64,000 nucleotides of DNA, from contig NZ_JABTEX010000003.1 of NCBI RefSeq assembly GCF_015711645.1, forward strand, positions 248,001 to 312,000, written 5' to 3'. The first letter of the stretch is position 1; every line of letters starts with the position of its first letter. Source of the DNA: Planomonospora sp. ID82291. GTDB taxonomy: Bacteria > Actinomycetota > Actinomycetes > Streptosporangiales > Streptosporangiaceae. The notes under the pieces are model-generated. The model made no database searches, had not been told where the DNA came from, and saw only the letters and a program-made list of their open reading frames with translations. The position numbers and the translations under genes were made by a program. Shown in pieces: positions 16,772-24,801 of the stretch.

Positions 16772-18247
16772 GTGACGATCGCCGAGAACGCCCCGCCGAG
16801 GACCGCGCCGAAAACCCCCCGCCCCCTCCTCATCCAGGGCGGCATGGGCGTCGGCGTGTCCGGCTGGCGCCTGGCGCGGGCCGTGGCCCGCACCGGACAG
16901 CTCGGCGTGGTCTCCGGCGTCGCCCTGGACGTCGTGCTGGCCCGCCGACTGCAGCAGGGCGACCCCGGCGGCGACCTGCGCCGCGCCCTGGCCGCCTTCC
17001 CCTTCCCCGACATCGCCGCCCGCATCCTGCAGCGCTACCACGTGCCCGGCGGCCTGGCCCCCGGACGCCCCTACCGGCCCGTCCCCAAACTCGGCCTGCG
17101 CCCCCACCCGCACCGCACCGAACTCACCGTGGCCGCCAACTTCGCCGAGGTCTTCCTGGCCCGCGAAGGCCACGACGGACCCATCGGCGTCAACTACCTG
17201 GAAAAGATCCAGATGGCCACCCCCGCCGCCGTCTACGGCGCACTGCTGGCCGGCGTCGACTACGTCCTCATGGGCGCGGGCATCCCCTCGGAGATCCCCC
17301 GGCTGCTCGACACGCTCGCCGCCCACCGCCCCGCCGAGATCACCGTCACGGTCGCCGGCGCCGAATCCGACCGGCGCCACACCACCGGCATCGACCCCGC
17401 CGACCTGCACGGCGCCACCCGGCCCGCCCCCCTCAAACGCCCCGACCTGCTGGCCATCGTCTCCTCCGACGTGCTGGCCGCCTACCTCGCGCGGCGCCCC
17501 GAGACCCGGCCCGACGGATTCATCATCGAAGGCCCCGCCGCCGGCGGCCACAGCGCCCCGCCCCGCGGCCGGCTGCGCCTCGACGAGACCGGCCAACCCC
17601 TGTACGGACCCCGCGACCACCCCGACACCGGCAAGATCGCCGCCCTCGGGCTGCCGTTCTGGCTCGCCGGCGGCTACGCCGGCCCCGAAGGCCTCCAACG
17701 CGCCCTGCAGTCCGGCGCCACCGGCGTCCAGGTCGGCACCGCCTTCGCCCTGTGCCGCGAATCCGGCCTGGACGAGCACCTGCGCCGCCGCCTGCTCACC
17801 GGCGCCGCCGACGGCACCCTGACCGTCCGCAACGACCCCGACGCCTCCCCGGCCGGCTTCCCCTTCAAAGTCGCCGACCTGCCCGGCACCGCCGCCGCCG
17901 CCGACGTCTACACCACCCGGCCGCGCCTGTGCGACCTGGGCCACCTGCGCACGCCGTACCTCAAGACCGACGGCACCGTCGGCTACCGCTGCCCCGCCGA
18001 ACCCGTCGCCACCTACGTCCGCAAGGACCGCCCGGAAAGCGACACCACCGGCCGCAGATGCCTGTGCAACGGCCTGGTCAGCGCCATCGGCCTGGCCCAG
18101 CACCGCCCCGACGGCTACACCGAACCACCGCTGCTCACCCTCGGCCAGGACCTCGCCTTCCTGGCCGACCTGCCCGCCGACCACACCGCCGCCGACGTCG
18201 TCGCCGGCCTCCTCGGCACCCGCCGAGCCGAAAGGACCGCCCCGTGA
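16772..18247 (+). CDS. Nitronate monooxygenase-like FMN enzyme with extra C-terminal Cys-rich region
   Basis: 491 residues, longer than typical nitronate monooxygenases (about 320-360). Residues about 18-370 form the FMN TIM barrel of the 2-nitropropane-dioxygenase family: QGGMGVGVSGWRLARAV at the start, GVNYLEKIQ, PDGFIIEGPAAGGHSAPP as the flavin/phosphate region, and WLAGGYAGPEGLQ..GATGVQVGTAFALC. After it comes a Cys-containing part (RLCDLGHL, YRCPAEP, RRCLCNG) that could hold a metal or FeS cluster. GTG with AGGAGG upstream is the start. Its stop overlaps the radical SAM start as GTGA. The family oxidises nitronates or reduces enoyl groups; the substrate here is unknown. The box upstream ties it to the hypoxia regulon. 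Confidence 0.8.
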   Translation: MTIAENAPPRTAPKTPRPLLIQGGMGVGVSGWRLARAVARTGQLGVVSGVALDVVLARRLQQGDPGGDLRRALAAFPFPDIAARILQRYHVPGGLAPGRPYRPVPKLGLRPHPHRTELTVAANFAEVFLAREGHDGPIGVNYLEKIQMATPAAVYGALLAGVDYVLMGAGIPSEIPRLLDTLAAHRPAEITVTVAGAESDRRHTTGIDPADLHGATRPAPLKRPDLLAIVSSDVLAAYLARRPETRPDGFIIEGPAAGGHSAPPRGRLRLDETGQPLYGPRDHPDTGKIAALGLPFWLAGGYAGPEGLQRALQSGATGVQVGTAFALCRESGLDEHLRRRLLTGAADGTLTVRNDPDASPAGFPFKVADLPGTAAAADVYTTRPRLCDLGHLRTPYLKTDGTVGYRCPAEPVATYVRKDRPESDTTGRRCLCNGLVSAIGLAQHRPDGYTEPPLLTLGQDLAFLADLPADHTAADVVAGLLGTRRAERTAP

Positions 18248-19422
18248 ACCACCGCCCGCTGCGGTCCGTCCGCCGCGACACCGCCGCAGCCCCGTTCATC
18301 GTGATCTGGGAGGCGACCCGCGCCTGCCCCCTGGCCTGCCGCCACTGCCGCGCCGAGGCCCGCCCCGACCGCGACCCCGCCGAGCTGACCACCGACGAGG
18401 CCACCGACCTGATGCGCCAGATCACCGCCTTCGGCCGGCCCTCCCCGCTGTTCATCATCACCGGAGGCGACCCCTTCTCCCGCCCCGACCTGTACGAACT
18501 GATCGCCCGCGCCCGCGCACTCGGCCTGCCCCCGGCCGTCTCCCCATCGGCCACCCCCGCCCTGACCCCCGAGAACCTGACCCGCCTGTACCGGGCCGGC
18601 ACCTCGGTCATCTCCCTCAGCCTGGACGGCGCCACCGCCGCCGCCCACGACGAGTTCCGCGGCTTCGGCGGCGTCTTCGGCCGCACCCTGCAGGCCTGGC
18701 AGGCCGCCCGCGACACCGGCCTCAAAGTGCAGATCAACACCACCGTGACCCGCACCAACCTGCTGGACCTGCCCGACATCGCCCGCCTGGTCCGCGAATA
18801 CGGCGCCCTGACGTGGAGCGCGTTCCTGCTCATCCCGACCGGCCGCGGACGCGCGCTCAACTCCCTGACCGCCGCCGAGACCGAGGACGTGCTCAACTTC
18901 GTCTACGACATCGGCCGCACCGTCCCCGTCAAGACCACCGAGGCCCACCACTTCCGCCGCGTCGCCCTGCAACGCCACATCCTGGCGGCCCGCGGCGCCG
19001 ACCACGAGCGGATCCTCGGCCTCGGACCGCTCTACCGCGACCTGCGCCGCCGCGCCGAGGAGCACGGCCTCATCGGCGCCGACCGCACCCGCAGGCCGCC
19101 CATCGACGTCAACGCCGGCCGCGGCCTGGTGTTCGTCTCCCACACCGGCGAGGTGTCGCCCTCCGGATTCCTGCCGCTGCCGGCCGGCAACGTCCGCGAC
19201 CGCCCGCTGACCGCCATCTACCGCGACTCGGAGGTCTTCACCTCCCTGCGCGACCCCGCCCGGCTGGGCGGCCGGTGCGGCGCCTGCGAGTTCGCCGCCG
19301 TCTGCGGCGGCTCACGCTCGCGCGCGTTCGCCGTCACCGGCGACGCCCTGGCCGAGGAGCCCTGGTGCGGCTATGCGCCCGGCAGCTTCCCCTACGCCGA
19401 GGACCTGGCGGCACTGCTTTGA
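18244..19422 (+). CDS. Radical SAM/SPASM protein, TIGR04053-like
   Basis: 392 residues from the GTG overlapping the previous stop. The N-terminal CPLACRHC (CxxxCxxC, near residue 27) binds the SAM-cleaving 4Fe-4S cluster; FIITGGDPFSRPD is the SAM-contacting GGE-like motif. C-terminal cysteines in GRCGACEFAAVCGG form a SPASM-type auxiliary cluster. The opening IVIWEATRACPLACRHCRAEA matches the family labelled TIGR04053, related to the NirJ/AhbD and MftC enzymes that work on haem precursors or peptides. Haem-d1 or haem-related chemistry would fit the respiratory context but is not shown. The stop codon abuts the IS605-type element, so the natural C-terminus may have been altered slightly. Confidence 0.85.
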   Translation: MNHRPLRSVRRDTAAAPFIVIWEATRACPLACRHCRAEARPDRDPAELTTDEATDLMRQITAFGRPSPLFIITGGDPFSRPDLYELIARARALGLPPAVSPSATPALTPENLTRLYRAGTSVISLSLDGATAAAHDEFRGFGGVFGRTLQAWQAARDTGLKVQINTTVTRTNLLDLPDIARLVREYGALTWSAFLLIPTGRGRALNSLTAAETEDVLNFVYDIGRTVPVKTTEAHHFRRVALQRHILAARGADHERILGLGPLYRDLRRRAEEHGLIGADRTRRPPIDVNAGRGLVFVSHTGEVSPSGFLPLPAGNVRDRPLTAIYRDSEVFTSLRDPARLGGRCGACEFAAVCGGSRSRAFAVTGDALAEEPWCGYAPGSFPYAEDLAALL

Positions 19423-20658
19423 CGTCCTCCTCCGCCTGAAGACGGGGGATTCCAACGGCAACCACCCCGCAAGGAGGAGGCCGCGTTGAGGTTCGCGGTT
19501 CACCGGCCCGCCCAACGGCGAGCCTCCCCGCGCAGCCACCGTGCGCCCCACGGCGGTGTCCCGGAGGTTGCAGGCCGCGTTCACGTCGGCGTCGGTCCGA
19601 TGCCCGCAGGCGCGACACCGGAACACCGCTTGGCTCTCGCGGTTGTCCGGGGCGCGGTGCCCGCAGGCGTTGCAGGTCTGCGACGTGTACGCGGGGTTGA
19701 TCTTGACGACGCGTCCGGGGGCCTTGTCCTCCAGGCGGGTCACGAGCCGCCCCCATCCGGCGGCGAGAATCGACCGGTTCAGCCCTGCTTTCTGGCGGAC
19801 GTTCGTTCCCGGCTGCTCGACGGTGCCCTTCGCCGACCGGGTCATGTTCCGGATCCTCAGGTCTTCGACGGCGATGACGTCGAAGCGGCGCGCCAGATCG
19901 GTGGAGGTCTTCTCCACCCAGTCCCTGCGCCGGTCGCTCTGGCGGGCCTTCAGCTTCGCGAGGGCGGCCTTGACCTCGGCCCGCCGGTGGGAGCCGCAGC
20001 GGGCGCGGGCGAGTTTCCGCTCAAGCCGCAGCAGCCGCCTGGCCTCGGGCTCGCGCAGCCCGGGAGCGGTCAGCAGTTCCCCGGTCGACAGCGCCGCCGA
20101 GGCGGCCACGCCCCGGTCCACGCCGACGGCCTCACCCGTTGCGGGCGCGGGCACCGACTTCGGGACGGCGGCGAACGCGACATGCCAGCGTCCAGCGCTG
20201 TCGCGGGTGATCCGGTAGGACTTCACCCCGTCGGGCACGGCGCGGGACCAGCGGAACCGCACCCAGCCGACCTTCGGGATCTTCACCTCGCCGGTGTTGC
20301 GCGACAGGCGCCGCACATGGCCGGGTTCGACGGCGACGATGCGGAACCCCTCACTCCGGCCGCGTCTGCGCCACGTCGGGCGCCGGTGGGTGCCGCCGAA
20401 GAAGTTCGCCATGGCCTGGGCGAAGTCCTTGAGGGCCTGCTGCTGCACGACGATCGACCCGGCGGCCAGCCAGCCGAAGGCCGCTCGCGCTTCGGTGAGC
20501 TGGCGGCACTGCTCGGCGAACCCCGGCGCGCGCTTGCGGCCCGGCTTCCAGTGGGCGTGCTGCTCGACGGCGAGGTTCCATATGAACCTGGCGTGCGCGC
20601 AGTGCTCCGCCAGCGCCGCTTCCTGGGCGGGGGTGGGGGAGAGCCGGTACCGGGACAT
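19312..20658 (-). CDS. tnpB: TnpB, RNA-guided nuclease of an IS605-type element
   Basis: 448 residues by the open frame. The split RuvC catalytic residues are visible: Asp181 in GVDRGV, Glu265 in VEDLRI and Asp358 in TDADVNAA. A zinc ribbon has Cys329, Cys332, Cys348 and Cys351. The N-terminus MSRYRLSPTPAQEAAL is the usual OrfB helix-turn-helix start. TnpB cuts DNA guided by an RNA from the element's right end. Oddly, the family C-terminal signature (NREPQ...ESPVF) ends near residue 410, but no stop follows: the frame runs about 36 residues past the right end into sequence antisense to the radical SAM gene. Either the natural stop was lost or the tail is tolerated. All catalytic residues are intact. 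Confidence 0.9.
   Translation of the reverse strand: MSRYRLSPTPAQEAALAEHCAHARFIWNLAVEQHAHWKPGRKRAPGFAEQCRQLTEARAAFGWLAAGSIVVQQQALKDFAQAMANFFGGTHRRPTWRRRGRSEGFRIVAVEPGHVRRLSRNTGEVKIPKVGWVRFRWSRAVPDGVKSYRITRDSAGRWHVAFAAVPKSVPAPATGEAVGVDRGVAASAALSTGELLTAPGLREPEARRLLRLERKLARARCGSHRRAEVKAALAKLKARQSDRRRDWVEKTSTDLARRFDVIAVEDLRIRNMTRSAKGTVEQPGTNVRQKAGLNRSILAAGWGRLVTRLEDKAPGRVVKINPAYTSQTCNACGHRAPDNRESQAVFRCRACGHRTDADVNAACNLRDTAVGRTVAARGGSPLGGPVNREPQRGLLLAGWLPLESPVFRRRRTSKQCRQVLGVGEAAGRIAAPGLLGQGVAGDGERARA
19400..19520 (-). ncRNA. Predicted omega/reRNA of TnpB with its guide
   Basis: In known TnpB systems the guide RNA covers the 3' end of tnpB and the right end, then about 16-20 nt of flanking DNA as guide. 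The right-end hairpin here lies at about 19425-19453. The flanking guide on the minus strand would begin TCAAAGCAGTGCCGCC, matching the end of the radical SAM gene. Extent and activity are inferred. Confidence 0.35.
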
Positions 20659-20890
20659 GCCATCAATTTACCATCGGAGAGATGGGTCGTGGCGGGTATT
20701 CTGCCGACATGAAACAGATCACGTTGCGGCTTCCCGACGACCTTCACGCACGACTCAAGGAGTTGGCCGAACATGAATACCGATCCCTGCACGCGCAGGT
20801 GCTGCACATCGTGCAGCAGGCCGTCCCGGCTCCGCCGGACCGTCCCTGACGGGACGCCCATTCCTCCCCGGCCTGAAGGCCGAGGCATCC
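19423..20890. mobile_element. IS605/IS1341-type element carrying tnpB and an RHH gene
   Basis: A tnpB gene (minus strand) and a tiny divergent ribbon-helix-helix gene lie between two similar end sequences in the same orientation: 19425-19453 and 20862-20890, sharing CCTGAAG and the flanking C- and G-runs. The left boundary falls just at TTTGA|CGTCC, directly after the radical SAM stop. No tnpA transposase is present, as in IS1341-type elements. Exact ends are uncertain by a few bases. Confidence 0.65.
20709..20849 (+). CDS. Tiny ribbon-helix-helix (Arc/CopG-type) DNA-binding protein
   Basis: 46 residues: MKQITLRLPDDLHARLKELA then EHEYRSLHAQVLHIVQQAV. The beta strand KQITLRLP followed by two helices is a compact RHH fold, as in Arc, CopG and antitoxin N-termini. 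It diverges from tnpB with 50 bases between starts and ends 12 bases before the right-hand element end, so it belongs to the mobile element. Small RHH genes beside tnpB have been seen in other actinomycetes and may repress tnpB. No toxin partner is present. Length and position argue for a real gene despite its size. Confidence 0.7.
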   Translation: MKQITLRLPDDLHARLKELAEHEYRSLHAQVLHIVQQAVPAPPDRP

Positions 20891-20928
20891 TGGGCGGACT
20901 GAGGTGATGCGCGCCCGGCCCGGACACG

Positions 20929-20973
20929 CGCTCGTCCCCCGGCCCGCCGTCGAGGCGGTCCGGGGGACGAGCG
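20929..20973 (-). terminator. Hairpin terminator after the FMN-fold protein gene
   Basis: Outer arms of 14 bp (CGCTCGTCCCCCGG at 20929-20942 and its complement at 20960-20973) continue into a nearly paired inner part. It starts about 40 bases beyond the stop codon at 21013 and is bounded on its other side by the mobile element. Confidence 0.6.
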
Positions 20974-21012
20974 AATCCACCGCGGCCGGGCCCGGCCCTA
21001 CTGATCGACGCC

Positions 21013-21420
21013 CTACTGATCGATGCGCCGGCCCGACACCTGCTCGGCGGCGATGACGACGAAATGGTCACGCGTTCCCGGCGCCCACGGCGTCAACGGC
21101 AACGCGGCCAGCCGGACGACCTCGGCCGGATCCTCCACCGCCCGGGCGTGCCCCACCACCGTCACCGACCACCCGGTGCGCATGACCGGGTCGAACTCGT
21201 CGACCTCGAAGGCCACGACGGTCTGGCGGGTGGCGGCGGCCAGCTTGGAGCCGACCGTCGTACGGATCACGATCTCCTCGCCGTCGAGGCAGAAGTTGAC
21301 CGGCTGCACCGCCGGCAGGGCACGGTCGGTGAACACGATCCGCCCGATCGGGCATGAGCCCAGCAGGCTCATGCACTCCTCGTAGGAGAGCACCTGCAGG
21401 CCGGCCGAGTCCAGTCTCAT
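21013..21420 (-). CDS. Pyridoxamine 5'-phosphate oxidase-fold protein, hypoxia island
   Basis: 135 residues from ATG 21420; an in-frame GTG at 21426 is possible. The split-barrel flavin-binding fold is visible in SCPIGRIVFTDRALPAVQPVNF, TVGSKLAAA and the C-terminal HFVVIAAEQVSGRRI, typical of small actinobacterial PNPOx-like proteins that bind FMN, haem or F420. Many such genes belong to the DosR regulons of mycobacteria and streptomycetes. A perfect-looking DosR-type box lies only 37 bases upstream, and no clear Shine-Dalgarno sequence is seen, which suggests a very short or absent 5' leader. Substrate unknown. Confidence 0.85.
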   Translation of the reverse strand: MRLDSAGLQVLSYEECMSLLGSCPIGRIVFTDRALPAVQPVNFCLDGEEIVIRTTVGSKLAAATRQTVVAFEVDEFDPVMRTGWSVTVVGHARAVEDPAEVVRLAALPLTPWAPGTRDHFVVIAAEQVSGRRIDQ

Positions 21421-21456
21421 GCCCACAGCCTGCCACAGTCCCGACCTGCACGGTTA

Positions 21457-21470
21457 GGGGCGAAAGTCCC
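21457..21470. promoter_or_regulatory. DosR/DevR-like box in the divergent PNPOx/phosphoketolase region
   Basis: GGGGCGAAAGTCCC, on the other strand GGGACTTTCGCCCC, matches GGGACTTTNGNCCC fully. It lies 37 bases before the minus-strand gene at 21420 and 127 bases before the plus-strand gene at 21597, so it most likely drives the former and may affect both. Confidence 0.8.
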
Positions 21471-21596
21471 TTGGCCGCCGCCGGAGGCCCCGCCCGCACC
21501 CGGCCGGGCGGAGCACGGCCCCTCCAGAAAACGCCCCTGGACCGGCCCGACGGAACCGACGAACATTCTTGATCGCGAAAGGACCTTCTCCCCTAG

Positions 21597-23945
21597 ATGA
21601 TCAAGAGAAAAGAGGGAACTGTCATCCCCATGGAGAAACTGCAGCGAATCGACGCCTACTGGCGAGCCGCCAACTACCTGTCCGTCGGACAGATCTACTT
21701 GCTGGACAACCCCCTGCTGACCGAGCCCCTCGCACCCGAGCACATCAAACCCCGCCTACTCGGACACTGGGGCACCACACCCGGACTGAACTTCTGCTTC
21801 GCCCACCTCAACCGGATCATCTCCGAACGCGACCAAGAGATGATCTACATCGCCGGCCCCGGCCACGGCGGCCCCGCCGCGGTCGCTCACGCCTGGCTCG
21901 AAGGCTCCTACACCGAGAAATACCCCGAGATCACCCAAGATGCTCCAGGAATGCGGAAACTGTTCCGCCAGTTCTCCTTCCCCGGAGGCATCCCCAGCCA
22001 CGTCGCCCCGGAGACCCCCGGCTCCATCCACGAAGGCGGCGAACTCGGCTACGCCCTCGCCCACGCCTACGGCGCCGCCTTCGACAACCCCGGCCTCGTC
22101 GTCGCCTGCATCGTCGGAGACGGCGAAGCAGAGACCGGACCACTGGCCGCCAGCTGGCACTCCAACAAGTTCCTCGACCCCCAGCGCGACGGCGTCGTCC
22201 TGCCCATCCTCCACCTCAACGGCTACAAGATCGCCAACCCGACGGTCCTGGCCCGCATCCCCGAAGAAGAGCTCGTCAAGCTCATGGAGGGCTACGGCTA
22301 CCGCCCCCACATCATCTCCGGCGACGACCCCGCCACCATGCACGAACTGACCGCCCGCACCCTCGACACGGTCTTCGACCAGATCGCCGAATTCAAGAAC
22401 GGCCAGGCCGCCCGCCTGCCGATGATCATCCTCAGGACCCCCAAGGGTTGGACCGGCCCCCGCGAGGTCGACGGCCTGCCCGTCGAAGGCACCTGGCGCT
22501 CCCACCAGGTCCCGCTCGCCAACGTCCGCGGCAACGACGAATACCAGCGCATGCTGGAAGAGTGGATGCGCTCCTACCGGCCCGAAGAGCTCTTCGACGC
22601 CGACGGCCGCCCCAAGCCCGAGATCCTGCAGACCGTACCCGCCGGACCGCGCCGCATGAGCGCCAGCCCCCACGCCAACGGCGGCGAGATCCTCCGCCCC
22701 CTGGCCCTGCCCGACTTCCGCGACTACGCCATCGAGGTCAAGGCGCCGGCCGCCCAGCACAGCGAGCCCACCCGCGCCCTCGGCGCCTTCCTGCGCGACA
22801 TCATCACCGCCAACCCCCAGACCTTCCGCCTCATGGGGCCCGACGAGACCGCCTCCAACCGGCTCGGCGCCGTCTTCGAGGCCACCGACCGCACCTGGAA
22901 CGCCGAGATCGTGCCCGGCGACGACAACCTCGCCGCCGGCGGCCGCGTCATGGAGGTCCTCAGCGAACACCTCTGCCAGGGCTGGCTCGAAGGCTACCTG
23001 CTGACCGGCCGCCACGGCCTGTTCAACTGCTACGAAGCCTTCATCCACATCATCGACGCCATGTTCAACCAGCACGCCAAGTGGCTCGACGCCTGCGACG
23101 ACATCCCCTGGCGCCGTCCCATCGCCTCACTCAACTACCTGCTCTCCTCCCACGTCTGGCGCCAGGACCACAACGGCTTCAGCCACCAGGACCCCGGCTT
23201 CCTCGACGTCGTGGTCAACAAGAAAGCCGACGTCGTCCGCGTCTACCTGCCGCCGGACGCCAACACCCTGCTCTCCGTCGGCGACCACTGCCTGCGCTCC
23301 CACGACTACGTCAACGTCGTCGTCGCCGGCAAGCAGCCCGTCCTGGACCTGTTCACCATGGACGAGGCCATCGCCCACTGCACCCGCGGCCTGGGCATCA
23401 TCGAATGGGCCAGCAACGACGGCGGCACCGACCCCGACGTCGTCCTGGCCTGCGCCGGAGACGTCCCCACCCTGGAGACCCTCGCCGCCGCCGCCCTCCT
23501 GCGCGAGCACCTGCCCGAACTGAAGGTCCGCGTCATCAACGTCGTCGACCTCATGCGCCTGCAGCCCCCCAGCGAGCACCCCCACGGCATGTCCGACGCC
23601 CAGTTCGACGCCCTGTTCACCGCCGACAAGCCCGTCATCTTCGACTTCCACGGCTACCCCTGGCTCATCCACCGCCTCACCTACCGCCGCAACGGCCACA
23701 ACAACATCCACGTCCGCGGCTACAAGGAGGAGGGCACCACCACCACCCCCTTCGACATGGCCATGCTCAACGACATCGACCGCTACCACCTGGTCATGGA
23801 CGTCATCGACCGGGTCCCCGGCCTGGGCACCCGCGCCGCCCACCTGCGCCAGCAGATGTCCGACGCCCGCCTGCACGCCCGCGCCTACACCCGCGAGTAC
23901 GGCGAAGACGTCCCCGAGATCCGCGACTGGGTCTGGAACCACTGA
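21597..23945 (+). CDS. xfp: Phosphoketolase
   Basis: 782 residues, the normal length. It cleaves xylulose-5-phosphate (and often fructose-6-phosphate) with phosphate to acetyl phosphate plus a sugar phosphate, using thiamine diphosphate. Diagnostic segments include [17 protein letters not shown] near the N-terminus, [26 protein letters not shown] (cofactor binding, GDG...), and [12 protein letters not shown]. The ATG at 21597 gives a ten-residue extension before the conserved core; ATG 21630 is an alternative start, with neither having an ideal ribosome-binding site. A DosR-like box lies upstream. Acetyl phosphate can feed substrate-level ATP formation when oxygen is short. Confidence 0.95.
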   Translation: MIKRKEGTVIPMEKLQRIDAYWRAANYLSVGQIYLLDNPLLTEPLAPEHIKPRLLGHWGTTPGLNFCFAHLNRIISERDQEMIYIAGPGHGGPAAVAHAWLEGSYTEKYPEITQDAPGMRKLFRQFSFPGGIPSHVAPETPGSIHEGGELGYALAHAYGAAFDNPGLVVACIVGDGEAETGPLAASWHSNKFLDPQRDGVVLPILHLNGYKIANPTVLARIPEEELVKLMEGYGYRPHIISGDDPATMHELTARTLDTVFDQIAEFKNGQAARLPMIILRTPKGWTGPREVDGLPVEGTWRSHQVPLANVRGNDEYQRMLEEWMRSYRPEELFDADGRPKPEILQTVPAGPRRMSASPHANGGEILRPLALPDFRDYAIEVKAPAAQHSEPTRALGAFLRDIITANPQTFRLMGPDETASNRLGAVFEATDRTWNAEIVPGDDNLAAGGRVMEVLSEHLCQGWLEGYLLTGRHGLFNCYEAFIHIIDAMFNQHAKWLDACDDIPWRRPIASLNYLLSSHVWRQDHNGFSHQDPGFLDVVVNKKADVVRVYLPPDANTLLSVGDHCLRSHDYVNVVVAGKQPVLDLFTMDEAIAHCTRGLGIIEWASNDGGTDPDVVLACAGDVPTLETLAAAALLREHLPELKVRVINVVDLMRLQPPSEHPHGMSDAQFDALFTADKPVIFDFHGYPWLIHRLTYRRNGHNNIHVRGYKEEGTTTTPFDMAMLNDIDRYHLVMDVIDRVPGLGTRAAHLRQQMSDARLHARAYTREYGEDVPEIRDWVWNH

Positions 23946-23996
23946 TCGCCCCTCACGGGCCCGGCCGATCCGCACCCGGGCCCACCAGGGCACACC

Positions 23997-24037
23997 CCGG
24001 CCGCGGGAGGACACCCCTCCCGCGGCCGGCCCCTTTT
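23997..24037 (+). terminator. Rho-independent terminator after xfp
   Basis: Perfect 14-bp arms (23997-24010 and 24016-24029), 5-nt loop ACACC, then CCCCTTTT. It isolates the phosphoketolase gene from the GerW-like gene. Confidence 0.8.
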
Positions 24038-24149
24038 CCGGCGGCGGACCACCGCTTCCCAACCACCCCACCAGGCACGATCATGGGGGAGAGGAGCACC
24101 CGGACCACCCCGCCGGACAGGCCCGGCCCACCGGAAAGGACCAGCCACG

Positions 24150-24536
24150 ATGGACCTCATGAGACTGGCCGAACAAGCCCGCGACACCACCGCCGTCAAC
24201 CGCGTGTTCGGCGAACCCGTCACCCGCGACGGCGTCACGGTCATCCCCGTGGCCAAGATCGCCGGCGGCGGGGGAGGGGGATGGGGCGCCGGACGGCAGA
24301 CCGGCACCCGCCCCGGCAACGACACCGGCAACGACACCGGTGAAGGCGGAGGCGGCGGATTCGGCCTCGGCGCCGCCCCCGCCGGAGTGTTCGTCATCAA
24401 GGACGGCGACGTCCGCTGGCAGCCCGCCCTCGACGTCAACCGCATCGTCCTCGGCGCCCAGATCGTCGGCGTGGTCCTGCTCCTGACCATCCGCACCGTC
24501 ACCCGCCTGCTCACCCGCCGCCGCACCAGACGCTGA
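24150..24536 (+). CDS. GerW/YtfJ family sporulation-type protein
   Basis: 128 residues. The N-terminal part (FGEPVTRDGVTVIPVAKI) followed by a glycine-rich run GGGGGGWG and a second GEGGGGGFGLGA, then PAGVFVIKDGDVRWQPALD, is the YtfJ/GerW pattern. A hydrophobic helix near residues 104-120 and a basic tail suggest membrane attachment at the C-terminus. GerW proteins are linked to spore germination in Bacillus; the role in actinomycetes is not defined. AAAGGA lies before the ATG. It sits between two DosR-box-linked genes but has no convincing box itself. Confidence 0.8.
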   Translation: MDLMRLAEQARDTTAVNRVFGEPVTRDGVTVIPVAKIAGGGGGGWGAGRQTGTRPGNDTGNDTGEGGGGGFGLGAAPAGVFVIKDGDVRWQPALDVNRIVLGAQIVGVVLLLTIRTVTRLLTRRRTRR

Positions 24537-24658
24537 CCACCCCGCCCGCACCGGGGCGGCCCGCCCGGCGGCCGGAACCCCCGGCCGCCCTTCCCCGAAC
24601 ACCGCCACGACACCGCCGGCCCCCGCCACCCGGAACCTCCCGCCCGACCGACGCCCCG

Positions 24659-24694
24659 AGGGCGAAAGTCCCGCCGACCGGGGACTTCGGGACA
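24659..24694 (+). promoter_or_regulatory. Two DosR/DevR-like boxes upstream of the DoxX-like gene
   Basis: AGGGCGAAAGTCCC (24659-24672; GGGACTTTCGCCCT on the other strand) is a strong match. GGGACTTCGGGACA (24681-24694) is a weaker one with a shortened centre. Their starts are 22 bases apart, as for the pair before narG, and they lie about 110-140 bases before the start at 24802. Confidence 0.7.
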
Positions 24695-24801
24695 AGGGCC
24701 CCATGCCGTACGCCTCTGCGGATCCCCGGACCCGAACCGATGTACTGGGTGACGTAACCGAGAGACGAACGCCCGGCAAGGGAACCCGCAAGGAGACGAT
24801 C

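Noticed and set aside
20660-20670. TTGATG just before tnpB as the left-end target site of the IS element
   Set aside because: It would leave no left-end sequence and would place the RHH gene outside the element, although an element-like hairpin lies beyond that gene.
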